A stretch of 64,000 bases of DNA from Rhizophagus irregularis (GCF_026210795.1 NC_089456.1:2482501-2546500), one strand, 5' to 3'; positions 11,441 through 24,700 are shown, counted from the first letter of the stretch. Program-made: numbers and translations. Notes: generated by a model not told the origin, from the letters alone.

Positions 11441-12795
11441 CTGCTGGAAACGAAGGAAACGGGATAAACCTATAGCATATGCCCTTGTCTCACAGCTAAT
11501 CAGCCATTTGCTTTTGCTCATTTTAAAAAACGACCAAAACAATTCCGTTCTGGAAGAGTTATTGTTTGAAGTCCTCACAATTACATCAGATAATTATCAA
11601 CTTAAAATATTCGAAGCGACTAAAAAATGAATAGGACTAATATAACATAAACAAATTGCGATTTCTTCATCATTTAAATATGATACAGAATTATATTTAT
11701 TCTATTATCATTCCAATAAAGTGTTTCTTTTAAACATTTTGGGAGTGCATATTCCATAAGCGAACTTCTTTATTTTTATTGTTAAAAAGATTGAATTTAA
11801 GTTAATTTAGTATCATTTAGTTATTTTTTAAGTTTGTTTAGTTATCAATGTGGACGTCAAGTTTAGACTTGAAAATAATAGAAGAGTTATTGAGCTACTA
11901 AATAAAATAATTTAATGTTTTTTTTAAAAAAAAATATTACATAGAAAGGGTTCGTGATATTAATTGATTAATGATTAATGCAAGCTAGATTATACTATTA
12001 AAAAATGGCTTTGAGCTAGTCAAAACGCCAGCCATATAGCGTTTTATCCAAAAATTATCAACTTTTTTATTCGTATAGTAAGTATTACCCGCGTTCACGC
12101 ATGCTAGGTGATTTTGAAGTATATTTAGTAAAAGATAAATATGACTAAGTCTACCTCAAATTAACAATGTACCAGTCCGGTGTTATGGGAAATACATAAG
12201 GGGTTTAGATCTGTGCTACGAAATTCATGAATTACCTTTGTTTTTAAAATATTTTGCAAAATGAAATTAAACACCAGTGTTACGCAAGTATTAGTAAGTA
12301 TTAGTATTACTACGCAATCGACTCATAATATACCTTAATCTCATTTAAGATTTAGCGGTAAAGTTTTATCTCTAACCCTCATTATCTGTATATTTATTCC
12401 AACTTCTCACATAAGTCAATCAAATTTAGAAATTTATCCAACGAAAATACAATATTTTTAATGTTAAAATATTACTAAAATCAATTATTTCAAATATAAA
12501 AAGTTTTGTTTTTTATCGCACCTGCGTTATGTCGCACTCCTATAATATGTTACATATAAAAGTCAAAAATGACGTTCTAAATCCTTTTTGATATATTAAG
12601 AAACTTGTAGAGCGGTCAAAAATTCACATAGTATAAGGTTTCTTATAGTACATAATAAGTGCATAAGGTCTCACGCCAGGATTTTTTAAAAAATGGGAAA
12701 TTTAACGAAGTCATGTGATAAAAATGATCGACATAATTAATATATAAAAATCACCAAAAAAGGGAGATGCGACATATTAGAGTGTTAATTATTGG

Positions 12796-12843
12796 ATTAG
12801 GTTTAGTATTAGGTTTAGTATTAGGTTTAAGGATTAGGGTAGG
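12796..12843. repeat. 12-bp tandem repeat with telomere-like TTAGG core
   Basis: Four units are present: ATTAGGTTTAGT twice, then ATTAGGTTTAAG and GATTAGGGTAGG. The units are degenerate and not true TTAGGG arrays, so an interstitial telomere is possible but unproven. Confidence 0.7.
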
Positions 12844-13442
12844 AATTCGTCACATAGTGTCACGGCTGTCACGCCCTAACTTTTTCTTCAATTTTGTAAT
12901 TAATTAATTATTCTGGGACTTAGAATTTTTTTTATATGTAAGTGTTAAAAGTCGCTACCATTTATTTTCCTGGTGATGCTGGGGCCAGCTCTGGTCACGT
13001 TTATAGATAAGGTTATGTGTTTATTTTATATGATATGAATATACAAGTGATCGGTTGACTGAATCAAAGCATTTTTTAGTTCAAGTAATTAAATTTCATG
13101 GGTATTAATAGTATGTATAAGAACTCATTGATATTTTTTTTAATAAATACAAAACATTACTTTTTATAAATCTGTATCCGAATCTTTCCGTTATCTGCAA
13201 CATATCGGTATGTTAGTTATCAAAGTAGATCATTACAATATGCTACACAACTTTACGGAAATAGATAATGCCGTTCATCATGAGACTATGTGAAACAAAT
13301 ATCAAATATTTTCTGTGTTCTGTGTTACGTCCGTAAAATAAAATACCAGAAAGGGTTATATAATAATTTATCTGATTCACAAGCCTCAACTCCAAAAAAA
13401 AATAAAAAAAAAAATTTAAAATAAAAATATTTCTTGTTAAGT

Positions 13443-16400
13443 ATGACGACAAGTGAATGGATTGACAAGAAAATAAGAGATGAAGACATAAAATTTTATG
13501 ATTATAATGAATTCATCAATCTGGAAAGAGTTGGCGTAGGAGCGTTCGGAATCGTGAATAGAGCTGATTGGAGGAGCGGTAATATTAAGATAGCGCTAAA
13601 AATTCTTACAAATAATTCCGCAATTAATGAAATAAATAACGAAAAAAATATGGAAAATTTTATTAAGGAGGTAATATTTTGATATTATAATATAATGTTT
13701 TAATGGTGTATAATAACTAATAACTTATAATTTTATTATTTTTTTTTAAAAAAATAATGTAACTAGTTAAAGTTATTAAGAAAAGTTGGCTATCATCCAA
13801 ACATAAATCAATTTTATGGAATAACAAAAGGTAAATATATCTTTCATTACATTCCGTTTCCTCATTCTGGAATTAACTAATCCTTTTTAATAATAGACCT
13901 ATCATCAAACAATTACATAATGGTTTTACAATATGCGAATCAGGGGAATTTAAGAGAATATTTAAGTATTAATTTTAAATCGCTTCAATGGAGTGATAAA
14001 ATATCGATGGCATCAGAAATTGCATGTGGATTGAATTATTTACATTCCACAAAAATTATTCATAGAAATCTGGTAATATTTAATTATTTATCATTTTATT
14101 TTATACTTGAAAAATTTAAATTATTTTTGGTTTATTTTTTAGCATGCAAAAAATATACTGGTACACAATGGAACTCCAATGATTGCATTGACCAGGGGAA
14201 TAACAGCCGAAGATTCGTCAAGTTCAGTAATTTATGGAATGCCTGCATATGTCGAACCACAATGCTATAAATATGACGATTATGTCAGAGATGAGAAGTC
14301 TGACACCTATAGTTTGGGTGTTCTCTTATGGGAAATAACAAGTGGATATCCTCCATTTTCAAGAAATTCAGCTTGTAAAGATACCGATTTAACTTTATAT
14401 ATAGCCAATAGATATAGGGAAAAACCGATAAATAAAACACCTAAAGTTTACGTTGACCTATATCAGAGATGTTGGGATAATGACCCAAAATTAAGACCAA
14501 CTATTAGTGATGTTTTTGATATATTGCAAGAACAATATAATTCAATTTCTAAAATTATGGAAGATTTAATTGTTATAGATAATGATGAAGATAATCGAAC
14601 TCTGAATGATCAAAATGATCTTAAATTATCATATCTTGGGGATCCATTAGGTAAATATATTTATATTATCTTGATATTAAAAATTTATATTACTAACATC
14701 GTATATTATTAGGTGAATCACCATTTTTTACACCCAAAATTAATAACAATGAAAGAAAATGCATAAATAATGCTACAGACGAAATCATTGATTCTTATTT
14801 AAAAAGAAATAGAATTGGATGGACAAAATACTTTTCTTTTCCCAAAGTTTTAGAAAAACACGAATTGAGATCAGAAAAAATTTCCGGTAATCTGATCAAT
14901 AATCAAACTATACGACAATATGAGGTAATTGTAGGATGTTTTTACGAAAATGGGTTTGGAATAAACAAAAATGAAGTTTCTGCTTTTGAGTGGTATAAGA
15001 GGGCAAGCGAAATGGATAATGTAAATGGCCATTTTGAACTTGGATACTGTTATAATTATGGATGTGGCATTAAGAAAAGTCTTGAAAAAGCAATAAAATT
15101 ATATAAACTTTCTTCTTATGAAGGATTAAATATAGCAACATATTTTCTTGCGATTAATTATGAATCTGATAATCAAAAATATAACTTAAATGAAGCTTTT
15201 GAATTATACAAAAAGTCTGCTGAAAATGGGTTTATACCATCCCAATATAAACTTGCCACATTTTACGAAGAAGGCAAGGGTAAACGACAGAATAAAAAAG
15301 AAGCATTAAAGTGGTACAAATTATTTTTAGAAAATGATGGCGAGTATGGTGCAACATATAACTTTAAGGATAGCAAATTGGTAAAATTACGTAATTTTTT
15401 CATTTCACTTCTTTAAAAAGTAACCGACATTAATATTATATTTGATTAATAGGAGAAAAGCTCACCATCCGTTGAATTTATTATTGATGAAATCGAAAGA
15501 GAATTAATTCGCAATGAATTAGATGAAATTATTCAAGCTTATTTAAAGCATAATAAAATTGGTCAGACAAAAAGTTTTTCCTTCTTTGAAGTTTTAAAAA
15601 GTTATGAACTAAATTCGCGAGAAATTTTTAAATGTCTTAAGAGCAACCAAACTATACGGAATCATGAAGTAATGATTGGAAAATTTTATGAAATAGGGTT
15701 TGGAATAGAAAAAAATAATAGTGAAGCTTTTAAATGGTATGTGAAGGCAAGAAATAATTCTAACGGCATATTCGAAGCTGGAAACTGTTATTATTATGGA
15801 TACGGTGTTGAGAAAAATAGGGACAAAGCGTTTGAATTTTTTCAACGTGCTGTTGATGATAGTAGAGAGGAATTAAATGTAGCTTTATATTTTCTTGCAT
15901 CTTGTTATATATCCGGTGATGGTATTCGAAAAAAGAATGAGACAAATCAGCAATTATTAAAAGAGCATCATGCTAAAGCGTTTGAATTATACAAAAAGTC
16001 TGCTAAAAACGGATTTATACAATCTCAGTATGAATTAGCTAACTGTTATGAAGTTGGTATAGGTACTCAAAAAAATAAAGATAAAGCCTCAAAATGGGTT
16101 AAAAAATATAAGGAAAGCATTGTAGGTATTTTTTTTTTATTTTAAATCTTACAAATAAATCAAACATCTAATTGATTATATTTTAACATAAGGGACAGGA
16201 TAGTCTATCATTTGATCATGGACTAGAGAACTATAAAATATATCGTGCATATAATATTGAAAAAGAACCGGTAAAATTTTTTTTTTCTTGAGTTTTATAA
16301 TACTGTATATGCATTAATTAATAATTATATAATTTAATAGGGGCAAGGAAGACAAAATGTTCAGGAAAAGTTTTCAGAATCCACAAAGGCACTTGCTAAA

Positions 16401-18770
16401 ATATATTTTGGTTCTCAGCAAGAAATCTTAACAAACAATGAAACACAAAATTGGGAAGAGTCTTCAAATTCCACAAAGGTACTTGCTAAAATATATATTG
16501 ATTCTCAGCAAGCAATCTTAACAAACAATGAAACACAAAATCAGGAAAAGTCTTCAAAGGTACTTGCTAATATATATTTTGATTCTCCGCAAGAAATCTT
16601 AGCAAACAATTCAAACAATTTCAATTCATTACCGCAAATTTCCGGTACTACAAAAATAATGTTAAAAGGGATGAAATTCATAAAATCTGATCAACAAGTG
16701 ATTCAACTGTTAAAATTAAATCATGGTTTATACTTGGATGGGCATGTCATACTAGCAAGTAAAAAAGCTATTGTCGCAGAAGATGGTAAATTGAATATAA
16801 GTTTATACAATGGACAACCATTAGTTTATAATGTAGAAGATAGCTTGCCATATATTAATTTTCCAATTGCTGAAGTTGTGTATAAGGGTAATTTATTGAC
16901 ATCTTTTTCAGGATGTATAGATAATGATGAAAATTTACATGAGTTGTATGGTCATCATTTTGCAAGGAAAGCTCTAATTGGAGATAAATTATTTATCAAA
17001 AATTTTAAGTCAGCTACTCCAGCCCAAATAGACATTTTAAAATTTTATTTATTGTGTGCATATAATACAGCCAAATATTCTACAAAGATTCCGGTCAATA
17101 ATTTATTTACCTTAAATCTCTTACCAAAATTAGTAACCTTAAATGATGAAGAGTTAAATACTTATGAAAAATTGATCGAATGGATGAATAATTTGTATGT
17201 TGCAGAAGAGAAAAATGTTTTGATAGTTACCTATGATGATCTCATTCCCGTTTCTCAATTAAGAGAAACGTCATCATTAAGTGAATTCTTTAACGAAAAA
17301 CAACTTGGAGATACTAGTTTTGAAGAGAGGTTAGATTTAGAAGAATGGATTGGAGATGCGATGAACGATAATCTAATAAGTTGGACTGAAGATTTTCGTC
17401 TTTTTCGGGGATTGATAATTAATAAAAATCATGAGATAAAAATTAGCAAGAAATTCGCCATTAATTTTATCGAAATCCCTAAAACTAATCCAAGTAATAA
17501 ATCTTATTTAAAAGTTATCAATCCTTCAACAAAATTAGAAGTTATTTTAATTTCTAATAATATTTTTTCATTAAATAATTTAAGCACTTTTAATATTAAT
17601 AATACTAAAAGTTATGGGAGCTATACTCATATTATAATCAAATGTGAACAATATGAAATTCTCTTTGATAAAGATAATATAAAACCTACAGAAGAATTTG
17701 AGCATGCTATAGAAGAGGCACTTGATAGTATGAAGCCTTTAAAAGCATTACAGGATATATCTAATGAATATGGTCATTTATTTCCACAAAGGATTATTTT
17801 AGGAAGATCACTTAAAAATATTCTATCATCTTCCTACTCATCTGATACTATTGATTTAAGATCAGAATCATTAATATCACATCTAAATAAATTAAACATT
17901 TCATATCTTTTAACACCAAAGGGAAAAATCATTGAGAAAGATAATTTAACTAATTGGATTCAAAACCCAAATAATTTGGAAATTATTGAATTTGATAAAA
18001 TTGATCCTCTTTACAAAATTCTTAATAAGGAACAACAAAAAAAAATTAGTGATTTATTACAAAATAATTATAAAATACTGATGACAGGAATTACTGATTT
18101 GAAAGATTTAGATGATAATAATAACATAAATTACTACAAGCGTATAAATATTGAACCATCATTGGAGGATGAAGATTATGAAGTATTTGGATCAATTATC
18201 TCAAATAATAATCCGAAAGTAGAAGGAATTTATGTTAATTTTGGATCGTATGATTTTAACGGATTTTTTGCAATGATAAAACAATTAGAAGAAACAAGTA
18301 TAAATAGTATAAAAGAATGTCACGTTTTATGGATGATTGTCGAAAAACCTTCAGAATCATTGATTTTTAGTCCAAGCAATCGAAAATTTCAAGTTAATTG
18401 TATTAAAACGTCTATTATATTACAACCTAACAAATCAAATTATTCTATTAAAACTTCTTTTTCATTATCTCAGGGATATACTATTTTTGTTCATGCATAT
18501 TATCCATCAACTAATTATGAACCTGGTAATATTATTAGATTGATTGACTGGTCATATAATTTTATTAATTTTCAAATAACCAAATCAACTCAAAATGAAT
18601 CATTTATCGATGAAGTAGATTTACATATTTGTGTTTTATGTTCAGACTGTAAAAATTTAAAGATTGACAATAAGAATGAAGAAGAGTATTCTTTAAATTT
18701 AATTGAACATATTTTGACTAAGGATAATTTTAACGAAAGTTTATCAACTGAAATCCATGAAGTTGACTAA
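13443..18770 (+). CDS. Pseudokinase-Sel1-MACPF-like fusion protein (gene A)
   Basis: Eight exons join in frame through GT-AG introns: 13443-13670, 13767-13830, 13897-14072, 14143-14650, 14713-15380, 15453-16121, 16193-16270, 16341-18770, predicting about 1606 residues. Residues ~27-330 are a TKL-type kinase fold with glycine loop GVGAFG (31-36) and a conserved Lys (IALK, K53). The catalytic loop is HRNLHAKN (Asp to Asn, N155), DFG is replaced by LTR (172-174), and the APE region reads VEP, so it is a pseudokinase. Two Sel1 modules follow (exons 5 and 6, ~350-790), then a 27-30-residue repeat. The C-terminal half, ~900-1606, carries NEYGHLFPQRIILGR (Tyr ~1274), close to the MACPF signature YG(T/S)H(F/Y)-x6-GG. 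No signal peptide is visible. The ATG follows an A-rich leader. A split into separate genes is possible, but every junction keeps frame and has consensus splice sites. Confidence 0.8.
14713..16121 (+). repeat. Tandem exon duplication encoding Sel1 modules in gene A
   Basis: Exons 5 (14713-15380) and 6 (15453-16121) are 668 and 669 bases and encode parallel modules. Both start with an SP-rich linker and a helix with (I)DSYLKRNRIGWTK or IQAYLKHNKIGQTK. Then come SF(P/F)(K/E)VL-x-(K/S)-x-EL, NQTIR-x-(Y/H)EV, and four to five Sel1 repeats such as NEAFELYKKSAENGFIPSQY and KAFELYKKSAKNGFIQSQY. The intron between them is about 70 bases. This is an internal exon duplication, now diverged. Confidence 0.85.
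16370..16620 (+). repeat. In-frame minirepeat, three copies, in exon 8 of gene A
   Basis: The core ACTTGCTAA-ATATAT recurs at 16391, 16481 and 16562 (spacing 90 and 81 bases). It encodes three copies of a unit resembling KVLAKIYFDSQQEILTNNET. All spacings are multiples of three, so the frame is kept. It forms a flexible, Asn/Gln-rich linker between the Sel1 modules and the MACPF-like half. Confidence 0.85.
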
Positions 18771-21507
18771 GTTATATTTATAGATAATGTATTTTAGTAT
18801 ATTTTGCATGATTTTAGATAGTATTTAGTATATTAGTTTTCTCATTTTATATAATTTTTTTTTTTTGTGCGCGTTCTTTACATTTCAAAATTTTTGTTTC
18901 TTTTCTTCATATTACTAAATAAATTATATAATACAAAAAATATATTAATCAATGAAAATATCATATTTAATAAATATGGAAAGTTTATTGAAATCACATT
19001 TAAAGATTATTTTTTATCTTTAAAATTTATGTTACAATTGCAAACAACTTTTATAAGTTATCATAAATATTTTAGTGTTTGTTCATAAGGGCGGTCTATC
19101 ATTTCCGAATCGCCGTTATATTTTCCAATAATTAATTGGAAAAATCACATGACTTTGATCACGTGCAGTCGTGCAGTGGACTATCGAAAACGTTTTTCCA
19201 ATCAAGTTGTAACGAATTTAATTCAACTTCGTATAACTCTTAACAACACATACCTACATAAGTCTTTCAAGAAAAATTTTTAAAAAATGATAACAGGAAG
19301 TAATTTATTCTTGTGATTTAGGAGAACATATTATTCAAGCAAAAATTCAGCGTCATACCAACATTGGTTTAAAATTTGAAACAATAGGAGTGTAAAAAAA
19401 AAAGTTCAATATTTATTTTATTTTTATGTTACCGAATAAAAACAGTGTCAGTAATGACTACATGAAGACTATACAAAAGTTTGAGGTAATACAAAAGTAT
19501 AAACTGAACAACTACGTCGCCCTAAGACCACTTTACATCGGTTAAAAAATAAAAGTGCCAGTAGACCCTACCAGAATCTAAAGGCGGTATCGAACTAATG
19601 AAATAGAAAAGTGAACAAACAAATAAAAAAAAGAATATTTATACTATACGTAAATATTGTCAGGTAGACATGTAGTGTTTTTATAGAGTGTCTAATAACT
19701 GTCTCAGTCGGTTCTGCGGCAGAGACGTATGAAAGGCCCATAGTTGTGTGTGAATCGTTATCCGGGGGAGGAGTTCTTCTTAAAAATACGACCGTAACGT
19801 TGATTATTTTTGGAGATGATGTATCGCGTTCGCGTTCACTTTGGTAGTAACGTCTTCCACAATGAAGGTTTGTCGTTGATGGTATCGTTGTCTGAGTCTC
19901 AATGCTTGTTGGTATCCATAGTTGTATTAAGGAATTTTACTGACGTCGAAACGGCGTCTGACTTTGTAATCAAAGAGGTTAATGTTATAGGCATCACGAT
20001 AGTAAATACGCGGGTCGCCAGGAGTATCAGGCGGTAAAGGAGCTAGATTTTTTTTTTTTTGTTGCGTTTTTAATTCTACACAACCAGTTCTTCTCACGTC
20101 GTTTTTCTTTTACGTAATCAGGATGAGTGTGTTGGTTGAAAGAGCCATAGGGCGAAAATCGTACTTCGTATTTCTTTGAAGTTGTTTAGGGTTGGGCTTA
20201 TTAGTATAAATGATATTCTTGACCGAGTACACTCCGTCTAAGACGGTTCCAGCGAGCTACTTGTTGTGGTGAGCGTACGAATCGTAATTAAGAATATTCT
20301 TTATAATAAACCCGTTCGGTAATTGTATTCTTTTTTTTTGTCTTTCGGATTTTCTATGATTATTTTGAGCTCGTGATTACGTTCTCCTAAAGAGGAGCGG
20401 TATTTTCTAATTGTGACGGTATAACCGAGACCGAGGCGGTTTTAGGGATTGGAATCGATTCAATCGAAAATCGAAACCCGAGAATCGATTTAAGAATCGA
20501 TTAATCGTTTCTCAGTAATTTTACAAAAAAATCATTTTTAAACATTTTCGTGATGCAACGCTTTCGATGATCTCGGCGGCACAAAATTTTAGGTGGATTT
20601 TAACTAAAATACTAAAATAATCTTTATTGTAAAATCTGAAAATTTTTGATTAAAAAGTAAAATGATTTTATTTTGCATTGAATAAAAACCCTGAAAATTT
20701 ATTAGCTAAAGTAATTATTATATAAAAGTCAAATTTTGTTATCATTATAGTAACAAATATATCAGATATACATAAATATGCAGTAGACATTTTTGGCCCG
20801 CATTATAGAATTATATTTAATTCTGGCCAAAAGATGATCCAAGCCCCTGAACTCGAAATTATCAATTAATAAAAAAAAAATTTTTTTTTAAATTAATTAA
20901 ACATTAGCCACAAGCCCACAATTAACTTGATTGAGATTAAATTCTCAATTGTCTAATTGTCCAATATCTAATTACTATTGGTCAAAAAGCCATCACAATT
21001 GTTGAATTTTTGTAAATTCTGAGATTTTTTTTATTGTAGCGTAGTTATAGAAACAGCAAGATCATGTTTACTGCGCCAAAATATAAAAAAATTCGATTTA
21101 TTGAGATTCGATTTTTCGATTAATCGATACGATTCGATTTTCGATTAAATCGATTTTAGTCGAATCGATTGAATTTCTTTAACATTTTTCTTGTTTTTTT
21201 GATACCGGTTTTATTTAACATTTTTGTGATTTGTTCTTTATAAAAGCGTGGGTCCTGTGCTAGCTAGATGTGAACAACTTTAGGATATAGACTGATATCA
21301 GAAATATGTTCACCGCATAGCCAACGATTATTTGACATGACGTAGGCGGCGGGTAAAGTGCAGTGATTTCTGGCGCATCGGAAATAAAATCCTAAGTATA
21401 TCACGTGGTATCTTGGGCCGAAACGGATAAACGTTTTAGTACGTTTATTATTTTCTTAAAGAAAGTTCAATACAATCCTACCGAAAATGATTATCCGAAA
21501 TCACATG
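18771..21507. other. Intergenic between gene A and the DDE transposon
   Basis: No gene is supported. Frames at 18867-19088 and 19810-20037 lack motifs or a plausible context. An AATCGATT-rich inverted-repeat element is listed at 20450-21175. Confidence 0.55.
20450..21175. repeat. Possible MITE with AATCGATT-rich inverted ends
   Basis: The left arm (about 20450-20510) contains GGAATCGATTCAATCGAAAA and AGAATCGATT. The right arm (about 21090-21175) contains the complement of these in reverse order, ending CGAATCGATTGAATTTC. The interior is AT-rich and non-coding. I could not fix the termini or a target duplication. Confidence 0.4.
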
Positions 21508-21523
21508 TAACCGGTATGTGTAA

Positions 21524-21557
21524 GGCCGGACCAAGTTAATTATCTGTTTATCATAAC
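21524..21557 (+). repeat. Left terminal inverted repeat of the DDE transposon
   Basis: It ends in AATTATCTGTTTATCATAAC and pairs with 26080-26113. Confidence 0.85.
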
Positions 21558-21756
21558 ATAAATTAAATCGATAAGAGGGGGGGAGGGCTAAAAATAATTT
21601 AAACAAAACGCACGTGATCATAATTTTGGCCAGAATTATAGTAATTCGGCCTACACAAATTAAGACACTATGTCTGATATGACGACATCATTTATTTTTT
21701 TATTACATTAAAATGCAGCATACGAGCTTTGTATTACAAATAAAAAACTAATGAAA

Positions 21757-24700
21757 CTATGTTTTACGACGTTTTGAAGCACGACCATTAGTTTTAATCT
21801 CTCCCTTAGTATAAAATTCCTTCTCATTTCCCTGACATCCTTCACACAATGGATAAATTTGTTTAAAACGTTCTTTTAAAGATTGAGAAGGAGCTACTAA
21901 GCTCTCACTTTCCCCACAATAATAACAAATTGGATAGTTTCCTGATTTTCGACTTGAATAATACAGTATTTCAATTGGTGAGTCACAACTGATTCGTGTA
22001 CGTACAAATACCACTTCACTTAAATAATGATCATCAGGAAAAATTGGTGCACCACAAGAGTATGAATATGACTCTAGTGCTTGTTGATAATCTTCTTGTT
22101 CCTCATTATTCAAGGATTTATCACTATAAACACAACGGCGTTTTCTACAATCCTCACAATTAATGTAAAAACGAATTTTACCTCCAATTAGGATAGACTT
22201 TGAAATGGGTTCTGCATTCGCTTGTGTTTGCATATATGTTAGTCTATACTCTTCAGTAGTTTCAGTTCCATAAACACGTTCAAAAGGCATGTAGTGATCT
22301 GTATTGTCTGGTTAAAAATTAATAAAGTTTAGTTAATTTAAAATATTGAAAAAAATACAAAAAAGATAATTTACCTCGTGAAGGAATAGGATCTGGAAGA
22401 AAGTTCAAATTATTAAATTCGTGTGGTGGAAGGCGAATTGGTTTACAATATGAACAGGTAATATTGTTGCATTTTTTTACCTTTAAAAAAAAAAACATTA
22501 AAATGATGTAAGAAATCAATTATTTATTATAGTATAAATGCCATAATATTACCTGAAAGCTATATGCACGAATACGGCAGTGAGTATCTATAAATTCAAT
22601 TAAAGCAGTGTGACGACGTATTTGTACTTGTGTAGTTTCATCAACTGTTAAAGTTGGATCTAAAGTATGAATAGACTGTTTGAAAAATAAGAAATTGTAT
22701 GGATATTAAATTAATAAAAAAATATAAAAAATAAATAAATGATAAAATTTTACCTCAAATAATTCAGTAATAGCTTCCACATTTGCTGAATCATTGCATT
22801 TAAATTTCTTTTCCTTTAATGAGAGTCGTTCTGTTTGATTATTTAATATATTCTGAACACTTGCAATACTTTCTTTTAACTCAGATTCTAATTTATTAGA
22901 TTCTTGAGCTTTAGTTCGTATATCATCTAAAGTATTTGCTGTATCAAATAGAACTTCAGATTCAGGACTCATTTGATCACGCTTAAGTGCAACACCTTGA
23001 AGACCTAAATTCAAAATGCTCATAATCCGTTCTGCTGGGTTCGTCCAGCTATGATTAGGAGCTGTACGAACTGCAATAAGTAAATCAAAATTTCCACTAA
23101 GAAAAAGACAGATTAATGAAATCTGTACTGATCCATAATTACATCGGTGGTCTGGCCCTCCATCAGTATAAAGACATAATATTGGAGGCGTCATTTGGTG
23201 TGCATATTGAATATTGAGTGCATTTAAAAATTCAGTTGAGTGTCTGATCGCATTACTTGGTTCAAAAGTTGCATCTTTGTAAGATACAAATACTTGGCCA
23301 TCATAAAATGATCCTGAAATTTCATTAGTAATTGATATAAAAAATGTAACTGAAGGCGTTATAGAAAGTTTAGTAAAATCATGATCAGCAGCAGCCAAAG
23401 TGCTATTTTGAGCAACCATAGAACGTCTATTTCGTACGCCTGTAGAAACAGCAACATCTTCTCCAATAGGAACTTTATGTTTGTCATCAGCAGAAATTAA
23501 GCAAGTCCATTGTTTATAATGGATGCAAAATTCTCTAAGGTATCGAAAAAGTGCTGCACAATAATGTGCATCATCACTACTCTTTCGAAGTAACCGGCCT
23601 TGTACCTTAAATTTAACATTAAATTGGCCAGTATGATGCATTGATCTTGTTGTTGTAGCATTTGTAGGACAAAATTGAAGTCGGATCCACTCATCTGATG
23701 GAATATGAATAGTAAAAGGAAGTGGATCACTGTAAATAATTTTCAGCCTTTCTGTTACAATTTCACGAAGGTCACGGACAGATAAGGCCAATGGCATATA
23801 TAAAATTGTCCCATGCCGTCGTTCATCTACTGCAAGTAAATTCTATTGTTAAATGAAATAAATAATGGTCAAAATAGATTTTTTTTTGTGTTTGTGTCAG
23901 TATATTTGGTGATACCTGATACATTACACAATTTCGCCATTCATGTGTTTGAAACATATTTTTTTTAACGTAAAATATTTACCTGCTCATTGAAATAAGC
24001 ATCTGTTTCATTCCAGAATTCATTAAACTTCGTCCCTTTGAATCCATTATTTGTCCGCAAATCAAATATAATATTTGGATCTGCTAAAGTCAATATTAAT
24101 CGTAATCTTTCTTCTATATCACGACTAATAACATCTGATGTTACAGCAGCATTTCCAGTAAGATCAAAATGAAGCATTCGCAATACAGCTGGTGTGACTT
24201 TCCGAATATAAGAATACTAAAGCAGATTATAGTAATTAATGCTTAATACCTTTATTTAAATATTGATTGAATTATTATTACCTTATTTAATACATTCTTT
24301 CGCATTTGTCGTGTAAAATACTGAGGCAGTTCTTTATGAATCCTGGCCAACCCTATAAAAAAAGAAAATTCGGAATTTGTCCTGAAAAGTATGGAAAATG
24401 TCCGGAAATTTTCCGTGCGTCCGGAAAACATTCGGAAACGGTCACGTTTTGGAACATTTTCCGGACGCACAAATTCCAGACATTTTCTTGACACTCCAGA
24501 ATTTGTCCGGAATTTGTCCAGAATCGAGCGTCCGGAAAATGTTCCAAAACGTGACCGTTTCCGAATGTTTTCCGGACGCACGGAAAATTTCCGGACATTT
24601 TCCATACTTTTCAGGACAAATTCCGAATTTTCTTTTTTTATAGGGCAACATGCGTGCTTTCAAAGTTTCATTTAATTCATCTTCATTTTCTGGAACCCTC

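Larger units (their letters stand above)
10950..13442. other. Intergenic, no functional gene supported
   Basis: The only long frame, 11343-11630, overlaps a dispersed repeat at its 5' half and has no recognisable motif. A 12-bp period tract at 12796-12843 is listed separately. The last 60 bases before 13443 form the A-rich leader of the next gene. Confidence 0.55.

Noticed and set aside
11343..11630. 95-codon frame on the plus strand
   Set aside because: Its first third lies in a dispersed repeat shared with 32692-32901, and the rest has no motif or gene-like leader.
18867..19088. 73-codon frame after gene A
   Set aside because: It consists of Ile/Phe/Lys/Asn-rich codons expected by chance in such AT-rich DNA, with no similarity to neighbours.
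19810..20037. 75-codon frame in a slightly GC-richer stretch
   Set aside because: Considered as a coding relic because of its composition, but adjacent frames show no continuation and no motif is visible.
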